Shown here piece after piece: positions 26,799-34,564 of a stretch of DNA of 64,000 bases (position 1 is the first letter of the stretch; each line of letters opens with the position of its first letter). Under the pieces are notes generated by a model. The model was given only the letters and a program-made list of their open reading frames with translations. It was not told the origin of the DNA and did not search any database. Position numbers and translations under genes: made by a program. Origin of the DNA: DATLLN01 sp963797175 (GTDB lineage Bacteria; Actinomycetota; Thermoleophilia; Gaiellales; JAICJC01). The stretch is from assembly GCA_963797175.1 (NCBI GenBank), contig CAWCOL010000009.1, forward strand, positions 372,001 through 436,000, in the 5' to 3' direction.

Positions 26799-27074
26799 AT
26801 GATCGCACTGCACCGGATCACCCAGCCGGACCACGAACTCTTCGTCAGCCCCGACCTGATCCAGCTGGTCGAGGCCAACCCGGACACCGTCATCACGCTC
26901 ACGAACGGCTCCAAGTACGTCGTGGCGGAGGCGCCCGGCGAGGTCGCGCGGCTGGTCGCGGAGTGGCGCGCAAGCGTCATCGCCGCCGCCCTGACGACCC
27001 CGGTGGTGGTCAACCACCCGCGCGTCGGCGAGGCCGTCGGCCAGATCCTGCAGTTCCCCATGCGGCAGCAGTAA
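26799..27074 (+). CDS. flbD: FlbD family flagellar protein
   Basis: 91 residues. The FlbD domain covers the first 60 residues: MIALHRIT, LFVSPDLIQLVEANPDTVIT and LTNGSKYVVAEAP. The small FlbD of monoderm flagellar operons lies between flgE and motA, as here, and its function is unknown; it is unrelated to the Caulobacter regulator of the same name. The C-terminal extension of about 30 residues is variable. Confidence 0.85.
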   Translation: MIALHRITQPDHELFVSPDLIQLVEANPDTVITLTNGSKYVVAEAPGEVARLVAEWRASVIAAALTTPVVVNHPRVGEAVGQILQFPMRQQ

Positions 27075-27124
27075 TCACCGCAACCGGCTCCCTCCCACGC
27101 TCCAATCTGCCACCCCTACCACAG

Positions 27125-27151
27125 TGAATAAGACGCAGTCACTGTCGATTA
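27125..27151 (+). promoter_or_regulatory. Probable sigma-28-type promoter of motA-motB-fliL-fliN
   Basis: TGAA at 27125-27128, 15 bases, GTCGATTA at 27144-27151. Both elements have one mismatch from the set, but spacing is exact. It is 62 bp before motA. Confidence 0.6.
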
Positions 27152-27212
27152 CCCAGGAAGACTCACGCGGCCAAGGACGGTCGCGTCCGCGACGACTCCG
27201 GAATGGATTCTG

Positions 27213-28034
27213 ATGAAGGCGATCACGGCAATCGGTATCGGCGTAGCCATCGGCGGCATCATGATGGGCGCCCTGATGGAAGGCACCAATCCGGCGTCTC
27301 TCATCAACATCCCCGCGCTGCTCATCATCGGCGGCGGTACGGCGGGTGTGACGATGGCGTCCACCAGCTTCGGCGGCTTCATGACCATGCCCAAGCTCGC
27401 CATCAAGGCGTTCAAGGGTGAGGATCATGACCCCGCCCACACCATCAGCTCGATGGTCGAGCTCGCCGAGAAGGCGCGGCGCAACGGCCTGCTGGCGCTG
27501 GAGGAGGACGTCAACAAGATCGACGACGCCTTCACCAAGAAGGGCTTGCAGCTGGTCGTGGACGGCACCGACTCCGATCTCGTCCGCTCGATCCTCGAGG
27601 CCGAGATCGACGGCATGGCCGAGCGCCATCACCACGGCGCGCTCAACTACCAGTCGGCGTCCGGCTTCGCCCCGACCATCGGCATCCTCGGCACCGTCAT
27701 GGGCCTGGTCGTCGTGCTCTCGCACCTGAACGAGCCGGCCAAGCTCGGTCCCCACATCGCCGGCGCCTTCCTGGCCACCCTGTACGGCGTGGGCAGCGCG
27801 AACATCATCTTCCTGCCGATCGCCAACAAGCTCAAGGCGATGTCCTCGGAGGAGATCAACCACCGCACCATGGTGCTGGAGGCGATCCTCTCGATCCAGG
27901 CCGGCGACAACCCGCGCGTCCTGGCCGAGAAGCTGGAGAGCTTCGTCCCGCCCGGCGAGCGCGGCGGCAAGGGCAAGAAGGGTGACGGCGGCGCCGACGC
28001 GGCCGAGCCCGAGCCCCTGCGGGAGGCGGCATGA
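27213..28034 (+). CDS. motA: Flagellar stator protein MotA
   Basis: 273 residues with four predicted membrane segments (about 4-22, 33-50, 150-170, 183-203) and a large cytoplasmic loop carrying the charged residues that contact FliG. The segment SASGFAPTIGILGTVMGLVV is the MotA/ExbB signature with the conserved prolines. It conducts ions with MotB to power rotation. It has an acidic-lysine-rich C-terminal tail and overlaps motB (ATGA). Confidence 0.95.
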   Translation: MKAITAIGIGVAIGGIMMGALMEGTNPASLINIPALLIIGGGTAGVTMASTSFGGFMTMPKLAIKAFKGEDHDPAHTISSMVELAEKARRNGLLALEEDVNKIDDAFTKKGLQLVVDGTDSDLVRSILEAEIDGMAERHHHGALNYQSASGFAPTIGILGTVMGLVVVLSHLNEPAKLGPHIAGAFLATLYGVGSANIIFLPIANKLKAMSSEEINHRTMVLEAILSIQAGDNPRVLAEKLESFVPPGERGGKGKKGDGGADAAEPEPLREAA

Positions 28035-28873
28035 GCCGTCGCAAGCAGGCCGGAGGAGGCGGGCACGACGGCGCCGACGAGCGCTGGCTGCTGACCTACG
28101 CCGACATGATCACGCTGCTGATGTGCCTGTTCATGGTGCTGTGGTCGATCTCCTCGGTGAACATCAGCAAGCTCCAGGAGCTGCAGCGCTCGCTGCAGGA
28201 CGCCTTCGTCGGCAAGGTGATGGACAGCGGCTCGTCCGTGTTGTCGGGCACCCCGACCAGCATCCAGGGCGTCCAGACCGCCCAGGCCAGCCAGCCCACG
28301 TTCTCCGAGCAGAACATCGTCCCGAACGTCAGCCACCCGATCACCCAGGCGACGCAGGCGGCGGAGAACAAGGCGGCGCAGCACGAGCAGGAGAGCCTCC
28401 GGCACGTGCAGCAGCAGGTCCAGGCGTACGCCCGCGCACACGGCATCGGCAGCCAGATCCGCACCACCATCGACGAGCGCGGCCTGGTCATCCGGCTGCT
28501 GACCGACAAGGTGCTGTTCGACAGCGGCGAGGCCGTTGTCAAATCGGGAGCCGAGCCGCTGCTGGACAAGATCGCGCAGCTCGTCGCCGCCACCCACATC
28601 ACCAACCCGATCCGGGTGGAGGGCAACACCGACAACGTCCCCATCTCGGGCGGCCCCTTCCATGACAACTGGGAGCTGTCCGCGGCCCGCGCCACCGCCG
28701 TGCTCGAGCAGTTCCTGTCCGACGGCGTCTCCCCCGCCCAGCTCTCCATGGCCGGCTACGCCGACCAGCACCCGATCGCTCCCAACACGACCGCCTCCGG
28801 CCGCGCGCTCAACCGCCGCGTCGAGGTGGTCATCACCCGAAAGCACCCCGCACCCTCAGGAGTCACCCCGTGA
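28031..28873 (+). CDS. motB: Flagellar stator protein MotB
   Basis: 280 residues. The single membrane helix starts WLLTYADMITLLMCLFMVLW and contains the ion-binding Asp (TYAD). The OmpA-like peptidoglycan-binding domain lies near residues 140-270 (VEGNTDNVPISGGPFHDNW, then LSAARATAVLE). It anchors the stator to the wall. It overlaps both motA and fliL by four bases. Confidence 0.95.
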   Translation: MSRRKQAGGGGHDGADERWLLTYADMITLLMCLFMVLWSISSVNISKLQELQRSLQDAFVGKVMDSGSSVLSGTPTSIQGVQTAQASQPTFSEQNIVPNVSHPITQATQAAENKAAQHEQESLRHVQQQVQAYARAHGIGSQIRTTIDERGLVIRLLTDKVLFDSGEAVVKSGAEPLLDKIAQLVAATHITNPIRVEGNTDNVPISGGPFHDNWELSAARATAVLEQFLSDGVSPAQLSMAGYADQHPIAPNTTASGRALNRRVEVVITRKHPAPSGVTP

Positions 28874-29304
28874 AGATCAAGTTGATCGCCCCCATCCTGG
28901 TCGTCGTGCTCGCCGCGGCCGCCGGCGGGTACTGGTTCATGTTCATGGGCGCCGCGCCCGCCAAGAAGGCGCCGAAGCCACACGTCGAGGGCGATCTCTT
29001 CTCGCTGACGCCCGAGTTCGTCGTCAACCTGACCGACGGCCACTACGGCAAGGTCTCCGCGGCGCTGCTGCTGAAGGTCCCGCCCACGGCCGCACAGCTG
29101 AACGCGACCGCCGAGACGCCCACGCTGGTGCAGGACCCGGTCGTCCGGGCCACGATCACCGACGATCTCACCGGCCTGACCTCCTCCGACCTGATCAACC
29201 GCGGCCGCCGGGCCGCCATCCAGAAGAAGATCCTCAAAGACCTCAAGCAGAAGACCGATGTAGAGGTGACGGGGTTCATGTTCACGGACGTCGTCGTCCA
29301 GTAG
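28870..29304 (+). CDS. fliL: Flagellar basal-body-associated protein FliL
   Basis: 144 residues from GTG 28870. One N-terminal membrane helix (LIAPILVVVLAAAAGGYWFM) is followed by a periplasmic domain with LTPEFVVNLTDGHYGKVSAA, RRAAIQKKILKDL and a terminal TGFMFTDVVVQ, typical of FliL. It associates with the stator ring. It overlaps motB by four bases and is 13 bp before fliN. Confidence 0.92.
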   Translation: MKIKLIAPILVVVLAAAAGGYWFMFMGAAPAKKAPKPHVEGDLFSLTPEFVVNLTDGHYGKVSAALLLKVPPTAAQLNATAETPTLVQDPVVRATITDDLTGLTSSDLINRGRRAAIQKKILKDLKQKTDVEVTGFMFTDVVVQ

Positions 29305-29317
29305 ACAGGCTGATCAG

Positions 29318-29701
29318 ATGACCGACGAACAGCACAACACCGAGATCGACCCGGGCGCCGAGAGCGCCGAGCTGGTCGTGCCCGGCGCCGGCGAGGTCAG
29401 CTACGAGCCGCTCCCGGCCGTCCCCGCCCAGCCCACCGGCAACGACGACCTGGACATGGTGCTCGACGTGCCGGTCGAGCTGACCGTGGAGGTCGGGCGG
29501 ACGACGATGACGATCCGCGAGACGCTCGAGATCGGGCCCGGCGCGATCATCACGCTGAACAAGCTGACCGGCGAGCCGGTCGACCTGCTCGTCAACGGCC
29601 GCCGCATCGCTCGCGGCGAGGTCGTCGCGATCGACGAGGAGTTCGGGCTGCGGGTGACGCAGATCATCCCGCCCGGCCAGCGCATCGACAACGCTGCCTG
29701 A
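29318..29701 (+). CDS. fliN: Flagellar motor switch protein FliN
   Basis: 127 residues: an acidic N-terminal tail of about 45 residues, then a SpoA domain (LDVPVELTVEVGRTTMTIRE, GPGAIITLNKLTGEPVDLLV, EFGLRVTQI). This is the canonical short FliN of the C ring and also docks FliH. It is distinct from the FliY-type protein at 21221, so two C-ring SpoA partners exist. It ends the mot operon and faces the sigma factor gene convergently. Confidence 0.93.
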   Translation: MTDEQHNTEIDPGAESAELVVPGAGEVSYEPLPAVPAQPTGNDDLDMVLDVPVELTVEVGRTTMTIRETLEIGPGAIITLNKLTGEPVDLLVNGRRIARGEVVAIDEEFGLRVTQIIPPGQRIDNAA

Positions 29702-29748
29702 CCGAACCGGCCCCACGGTCGGCAGCCCAACCTCGCGCAATCGCCACC

Positions 29749-29930
29749 GTCGGGAGCCCAACCTGGCGCCACGGAGTGTCCGGCACGTCGAGCGGCGACC
29801 AAGAGACACGAACGGGTTGGGCCGGTGCCGGACACGGAATGGTGGCCCACCGGCGCCACGGTCAGTGGCCCAACCCTCGCCGACCCAACCTCCGGCGCCA
29901 CGGTCAGTGGCCCAACCCCAACCGCCGCCC
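29749..29930 (+). repeat. Dispersed palindromic element, copy A
   Basis: Between convergent fliN and the sigma gene. The core is an 11-base perfect inverted repeat, GTGTCCGGCAC (29776-29786) and GTGCCGGACAC (29825-29835), with a 38-base loop. The block GGCGCCACGGTCAGTGGCCCAACC follows twice (it is split here only by one or two changes). The same arrangement recurs at 39365, 42232 and 42413. The remaining bases 29702-29748 hold a degenerate part of the same block. Confidence 0.75.
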
Positions 29931-29955
29931 ATCCGCGGCGGTCAGGAGCGCCGGA

Positions 29956-30822
29956 CTACGCGGCCCGGCGGAAGCCGCCCGAGCCGTGGTCGTACGCGTC
30001 CATCCGCTCCTTGAGGGAGCGGCGGATGCCCGACAGCAGCTGGGAGACGCGGGACTCGCTCACGCCCAGGATGCGGCCGATCTCGGCGCCCTGGAGGTGG
30101 TGGACGTAGAGCAGGACGAGGATCTGCTGCTCGCGCTCGGACAGCGACGAGATCGCCGACTTGAGGACGGCCGCCCGCTCGCTGGCCAGCGCGGCCAGCT
30201 CGGGGTCGTGCTCGCCCGGGGGCGCCTCGATCGTGTCGCCGACCTCGACCGGCATGGCCTCCTCGTTGCCGCGCGCCGGCGTGTTCAGCGAGAGCAGGTC
30301 GGCGCGGGAGAGGCCCTCGAGCTGGTCGTGCAGCTCGGAGACGGTCATCTCGAGCTCGGAGGACAGCTCCTCGTCGCTGGGCGCACGGCCCTTGCGCGAC
30401 TGCCACTCCTCGCGGGCCCGCTCGATGGCACGGCCCGACCGGCGCAGGGAGCGCGGCGCCCAGTCCTGGCGGCGCAGCTCGTCCATGATCGCGCCGGACA
30501 CGCGCGTCCAGGCGTACTGCTCGAAGGTGGCGCCCTTCGCCGGGTCGAACCGGTCGACCGCGGCGATCAGCGCCAGCAGGCCGCACGAGACCAGGTCATC
30601 CAGCTCGCAGTGAGCGGGGAGCTCGCGCACCTTGCGGCAGGCGAGGTACTTCACCATCGGGGCGTAGGACAGGACAAGGCGATCGCGAGCGGCGACATCG
30701 CCGCTCTCGTGCCAGCACCGCCACAGCGCCTCGGCGCTCTCTGCGGTTGGGCGACTACTGGTCGCGAAGGCTGCTTCCACTGGGGGACCTCCAGCGTGCT
30801 CGGGAAGGGGGCGCTCGGTCAT
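29956..30822 (-). CDS. fliA: Motility RNA polymerase sigma factor (FliA/WhiG family)
   Basis: 288 residues from ATG 30822; the frame extends to GTG 30900 but the extra 26 residues look non-coding. Regions 2 (YAPMVKYLACRKVRELP, DDLVSCGLLALIAAVDRFDP, FEQYAWTRVSGAIMDELRRQ), 3 (GRAPSDEELSSELEMTVSEL) and 4 (SLSEREQQILVLLYVHHLQG, then LGVSESRVSQL) are all present, with no anti-sigma or extracytoplasmic domains. It should read the sigma-28-type promoters mapped here. It is convergent with fliN and divergent from fliO. No FlgM gene is visible nearby. Confidence 0.93.
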   Translation of the reverse strand: MTERPLPEHAGGPPVEAAFATSSRPTAESAEALWRCWHESGDVAARDRLVLSYAPMVKYLACRKVRELPAHCELDDLVSCGLLALIAAVDRFDPAKGATFEQYAWTRVSGAIMDELRRQDWAPRSLRRSGRAIERAREEWQSRKGRAPSDEELSSELEMTVSELHDQLEGLSRADLLSLNTPARGNEEAMPVEVGDTIEAPPGEHDPELAALASERAAVLKSAISSLSEREQQILVLLYVHHLQGAEIGRILGVSESRVSQLLSGIRRSLKERMDAYDHGSGGFRRAA

Positions 30823-30920
30823 GGTTGCTGCCGGTCGTGGGTCGCGGGACTCTGGTGTCGTCCCGGCCTTCGACCCTCGGGCACCGGCGGACTGCAGCAC
30901 GTATCGGCCTGACGGCGGAG

Positions 30921-30955
30921 GGGTACCTCACCCCTTCGGGTGAACCGGTGTACCC
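30921..30955. promoter_or_regulatory. Interrupted palindrome upstream of the sigma gene
   Basis: TCACCC-CTTC-GGGTGA (30928-30943) is a perfect six-base stem with a four-base loop, enclosed by GGGTAC (30921) and GTACCC (30950-30955). It falls about 100 bp upstream of the sigma ATG, in the divergent region shared with fliO, and could be an operator or a hairpin in the sigma mRNA leader. Confidence 0.4.
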
Positions 30956-30996
30956 GAAATCCGACCGGATTGTCACGGAGGTGTTGCGCCGCTCCC

Positions 30997-31023
30997 TCAA
31001 CCGCGTGACGGGTGGGCCGATAA
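30997..31023 (+). promoter_or_regulatory. Sigma-28-type promoter of fliO-fliP-fliQ-fliR-flhB
   Basis: TCAA at 30997-31000, 15 bases, GCCGATAA at 31016-31023. The -10 octamer equals the FliA consensus. The first usable start codon of fliO (TTG 31034) is ten bases further on. Confidence 0.8.
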
Positions 31024-31033
31024 CCGGAGCGCC

Positions 31034-31615
31034 TTGCGACCTTGTCGCCTCCCCCTCATCAAGGCATGCACCGCCGTGGCCACCCTTCTGGCCTGTCTGA
31101 CGGTGCCGCTGCTGCTTGCCCCCGCCGCGCTCGCCGACGGCTTCACGCCCGACTCGACACCGCTTCCCTCCGACGTCTCCGGCGGCGGGTCGACCGCCCA
31201 CGCGACGACGGGCGGCGCGACCGGCGCCGGGACGATCGTCCGCGGCATCGTCGGCCTGGCCATCGTGCTCGGCGTCATCTACGGGCTGCACTGGCTGCTG
31301 AAGACGACGCAGCGCGGCCGCCGCAGCGACGGCAACTCGCTGGTCGAGGTGGTCGCCACCACGCCGCTCGCCCAGAACCGCGCGCTGCACCTGGTGCGCG
31401 CCGGCGGCGAGCTGCTCCTGATCGGCTCCTCCGAGAGCACCGTCACGCCGATCCGCGTCTACACGGCGAGCGAGGCGGTCGCGCTCGGCCTCGAGCCGGG
31501 CTCGGTGCCGATCGAGCTGGAGGCGGCCTTGACGACGGAGACTCCGGCGCTCGAACGCGCCTCGGAGCCGCGCGGCGTGGTCGGCATGATCCGATCCTGG
31601 ACGGTGCGCGTATGA
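31034..31615 (+). CDS. fliO: Flagellar biosynthesis protein FliO
   Basis: Up to 193 residues from TTG 31034; a GTG at 31076 is an alternative. A signal-peptide-like stretch (about 13-35) is followed by a short external Ser/Thr/Gly part, a membrane helix (GIVGLAIVLGVIYGLHWLL, near 75-93) and a cytoplasmic FliO domain (SLVEVVATTPLAQNRALHLV, then ELLLIGSS). FliO helps assemble FliP rings. Position before fliP confirms the call. The start is uncertain because the promoter is so close. Confidence 0.85.
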   Translation: MRPCRLPLIKACTAVATLLACLTVPLLLAPAALADGFTPDSTPLPSDVSGGGSTAHATTGGATGAGTIVRGIVGLAIVLGVIYGLHWLLKTTQRGRRSDGNSLVEVVATTPLAQNRALHLVRAGGELLLIGSSESTVTPIRVYTASEAVALGLEPGSVPIELEAALTTETPALERASEPRGVVGMIRSWTVRV

Positions 31616-32301
31616 CCGGCCTCGCGCTGCTGGTCACCCAGACCGGCCCCACCATCCAGCTCGGCGACAAGGGCACCTCCACGTCGGTGCAGATCCTGCT
31701 GCTGCTGACGCTGATGTCCGTGCTGCCCGGCGCGCTGCTGATGCTGACCGGGTTCACCCGCATCCTGATCGTGCTCGGCTTCCTGCGAAACGCCCTGGGC
31801 ACGCCGACGACGCCGCCGAACCAGGTGCTGATCGGCATCTCGCTCTTCCTGTCGCTGTTCGTGATGATGCCGACGATCAAGGCCGCCAACGACGTCGCCG
31901 TCCAGCCGTACATGCACAAGCAGATCTCGCTGTCGACGGCGATCGACCGCGGCCAGCAGCCGTTCCGCACGTTCATGTTCAAGCAGACGCGGGACTCCGA
32001 CCTGGCGCTGTTCGTGCGGATGGCAGACATGCCGCAGCCCAAGACGCGGGCCGACATCCCCACCTACGTACTGGTGCCGGCGTTCCTCATCTCCGAGCTG
32101 AAGACCGCGTTCCAGATCGGCTTCCTGATCTACCTGCCCTTCCTGATCATCGACATGGTGATCGCATCAACCCTCATGTCCATGGGCATGATGATGCTGC
32201 CGCCGGTGCTGATCTCGCTGCCGTTCAAGATCCTGCTGTTCGTGCTGGTTGACGGCTGGAGCCTGGTCATCGCCGGGCTCGTGCAGTCGTTCCACACCTG
32301 A
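31612..32301 (+). CDS. fliP: Flagellar export gate protein FliP
   Basis: 229 residues from ATG 31612, overlapping fliO. Hallmarks: SVLPGALLMLTGFTRILIV, the FLRNALGTPTTPPNQVL segment and C-terminal LIDMVIAS-like LIIDMVIASTLMSMGMMMLP. Four membrane segments. FliP pentamers form the core of the export gate with FliQ and FliR. The N terminus is shorter than in Proteobacteria and lacks a clear cleavable signal. Confidence 0.96.
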   Translation: MTGLALLVTQTGPTIQLGDKGTSTSVQILLLLTLMSVLPGALLMLTGFTRILIVLGFLRNALGTPTTPPNQVLIGISLFLSLFVMMPTIKAANDVAVQPYMHKQISLSTAIDRGQQPFRTFMFKQTRDSDLALFVRMADMPQPKTRADIPTYVLVPAFLISELKTAFQIGFLIYLPFLIIDMVIASTLMSMGMMMLPPVLISLPFKILLFVLVDGWSLVIAGLVQSFHT

Positions 32302-32315
32302 CGAGGGACGAGCCC

Positions 32316-32588
32316 GTGACCCAGAGCACCGCAATCCATCTCGCGACCCAGGCGCTGATCGTCACCCTCAAGGTGTCGGCGCCGTTCCTGATGGCCGGCC
32401 TCGCCGTCGGCCTGCTGGTCTCCGTCTTCCAGGCGGTCACCCAGATCCAGGAGCAGACGCTGACGTTCATCCCCAAGATGATCGTCACCGGGCTCGTCAT
32501 CGCCCTGGCCGGCCCCTGGATGATGGCCCAGATGGTGTCGTACACGCACGAGCTGTACGCCTCCATCCCCGCGATGGTCGGGCCGTAG
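32316..32588 (+). CDS. fliQ: Flagellar export gate protein FliQ
   Basis: 90 residues from GTG 32316, two membrane helices, with the signature GLLVSVFQAVTQIQEQTL and FIPKMIVTGLVIALAGPWM. It belongs to the FliPQR gate complex. It lies 14 bp after fliP and 7 bp before fliR. Confidence 0.95.
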   Translation: MTQSTAIHLATQALIVTLKVSAPFLMAGLAVGLLVSVFQAVTQIQEQTLTFIPKMIVTGLVIALAGPWMMAQMVSYTHELYASIPAMVGP

Positions 32589-32595
32589 GGCCACC

Positions 32596-33390
32596 GTGGA
32601 GGTCCACGGCGACGCGATCCAGCTGACCGGGCTGGCGGGCTCGGGGCTGATCGGCTTCCTGCTGGTGCTGGCCCGGGTCGGCGGCCTCTTCCTGCTCGCC
32701 CCCGGCTTCAGCTCGCGGATGATCCCGGTGCGGGTCAAGATCGCCATCGCCTTCGCGATCTCGCTCGCCCTGACGCCGGTGGCGATGCACGGCCACCATG
32801 TCGGCGCGGACACGGCCGACCTGCCGCTGCTGGTGCTGAAGGAGATCACGGTGGGCATCGCCTTCGCCATGCCCCTGGCGTTCGTCGCCGCCGGCATCCA
32901 GGCCGGGGCCACCCTGCTGGACACGCTGATCGGCTTCTCGTTCGCCGCCACCATCGATCCCATCAACAACGGCCAGAACGCAGTGCTCGCGCAGCTCTAC
33001 TCGCTGTTCGCGGTGATGATCTTCTTCGTGGCGGGCGGCGACGCCATCATGCTCCAGGGGCTGGCCGCCAGCTACCGCGTCGTGCCGATCGACGTCATGC
33101 CCGACATGGCGAAGCTGTCCGCGAACCTGGTGCCGCTGGCCGGCCAGGTGTTCGTGATCGGCATCGAGATCGCGGCGCCCGTGATCATCGCCCTGATCGT
33201 CACCGACGCGGCGTTCGGCCTGATCGCCCGTGCCGTGCCGCAGCTGAACGTCTTCTTCGTCGGCCTGCCCGCCAAGATCATGCTCGGCTTCGCCGTCATC
33301 AGTGCGTCGCTGCCCTTCGTCGCCGCGCGCATCAGCGACCAGCTCGAGGCCTCGGTGTTCACCGCGCTGCGGGTGCTGCACGCGGCATGA
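32596..33390 (+). CDS. fliR: Flagellar export gate protein FliR
   Basis: 264 residues from GTG 32596 with about six hydrophobic segments; conserved parts include GFSSRMIPVRVKIAIAFAIS and NVFFVGLPAKIMLGF. FliR completes the FliP5-Q4-R1 gate. Its stop overlaps the flhB ATG. Confidence 0.95.
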   Translation: MEVHGDAIQLTGLAGSGLIGFLLVLARVGGLFLLAPGFSSRMIPVRVKIAIAFAISLALTPVAMHGHHVGADTADLPLLVLKEITVGIAFAMPLAFVAAGIQAGATLLDTLIGFSFAATIDPINNGQNAVLAQLYSLFAVMIFFVAGGDAIMLQGLAASYRVVPIDVMPDMAKLSANLVPLAGQVFVIGIEIAAPVIIALIVTDAAFGLIARAVPQLNVFFVGLPAKIMLGFAVISASLPFVAARISDQLEASVFTALRVLHAA

Positions 33391-34472
33391 GCGACAACAA
33401 GACCGAAAAGGCAACCCCTAAGCGACGGGACGAGGCCCGCAAGAAGGGGCAGGTGAGCCGTTCGACCGACGTCAACTCGGCGGTCGTGCTGCTGGCCGGC
33501 TTCGCCACGATCGCGATCACCGGGCCGGCCATTTGGACGCGCACCTCCGACATGATGCGGGACAGCCTGGCGCGGACGGCCGACCCCAACCTGGTGTCCA
33601 AGCAGGGGATGGGCGCGCTGACCTCGTGGGCGATCAACTCGATGATCCCGATCATCGCCCCGATCGCCGCCGCCGTCGTCATCGCGGGCGTGACGGCGAG
33701 CGTGCTCCAGGTGCGGCCCAAGATCACCGGCGGCGTCCTCAAGCCGCAGTTCTCGCGGATCGACCCTCGCGCCGGCATCAAGCGCCTGTTCGGCCCGCAG
33801 TCCCTGTTCGAGGCGGGCAAGGCGATCGCCAAGACGGCGGTCGTCGCGCTGGCCGCGTGGATCGCGATCTGGCCGAAGATGTCGACGCTGGCCGGCCTCA
33901 CCGGGATGCAGCCCGAGCTGATGCTGACGACGCTGGCCGGGATGGTGATCCGGCTCGCGTTCGGCGTGTGCATCGCCTTCGCCCTGCTCGCGGGGCTCGA
34001 CTTCGCCTGGCAGCGCCACCGCTTCGAGAAGCAGCTGCGGATGTCCAAGGACGAGGTCAAGCAGGAGGTGCGCCAGCAGGACGTCGCCCCCGAGGTGAAG
34101 GGCGCGATCCGCCGCCGCCAGTTCCAGCAGGCCCGCAAGCGGATGCTGGCCGAGGTGGCGACCGCCGACGTCGTCATCACGAACCCGACCCACTTCGCGG
34201 TCGCGCTCCGCTACGACGGCACCAAGCCCGCGCCCGAGCTGATCGCGAAGGGGCAGGACCTGGTGGCCAAGGCGATCCGCGACGAGGCCGAGAAGCACGG
34301 CGTGCCGGTGCTGACCAATCCGCCGCTGGCCCGGGCGCTGCACCGCGAGGTCGAGATCGGCCAGCTCATCCCCGAGGCGTTCTTCGCGGCCGTCGCCGAG
34401 GTGCTCGCGTACGTGTACCGCACCGCCAGCCGCACGCGGCTCGCGCGGCGGGCGATCCGAGCCGCGGCATGA
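33387..34472 (+). CDS. flhB: Flagellar export switch protein FlhB
   Basis: 361 residues. The N terminus (KTEKATPKRRDEARKKGQVS) and four membrane helices are typical. The cytoplasmic domain contains the autocleavage motif NPTH near residue 266 (VVITNPTHFAVALRYD). Cleavage there, prompted by FliK, switches export from hook to filament proteins. A truncated paralogue of the cytoplasmic domain is encoded at 49770. Confidence 0.96.
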   Translation: MSDNKTEKATPKRRDEARKKGQVSRSTDVNSAVVLLAGFATIAITGPAIWTRTSDMMRDSLARTADPNLVSKQGMGALTSWAINSMIPIIAPIAAAVVIAGVTASVLQVRPKITGGVLKPQFSRIDPRAGIKRLFGPQSLFEAGKAIAKTAVVALAAWIAIWPKMSTLAGLTGMQPELMLTTLAGMVIRLAFGVCIAFALLAGLDFAWQRHRFEKQLRMSKDEVKQEVRQQDVAPEVKGAIRRRQFQQARKRMLAEVATADVVITNPTHFAVALRYDGTKPAPELIAKGQDLVAKAIRDEAEKHGVPVLTNPPLARALHREVEIGQLIPEAFFAAVAEVLAYVYRTASRTRLARRAIRAAA

Positions 34473-34481
34473 CGTCCCGCC

Positions 34482-34509
34482 TCAAGCCACGGCACCGTTC
34501 CGCCGATTA
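34482..34509 (+). promoter_or_regulatory. Probable sigma-28-type promoter of flhA-flhF
   Basis: TCAA at 34482-34485, 16 bases, GCCGATTA at 34502-34509. Spacing is one base longer than in the rest of the set. It is 55 bp before the flhA GTG. Confidence 0.6.
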
Positions 34510-34564
34510 CCCGACCGCAGTGTCAAGCTGTCGCCCCCCTCTCCACCTCCGGAGCCGCTGAGCC

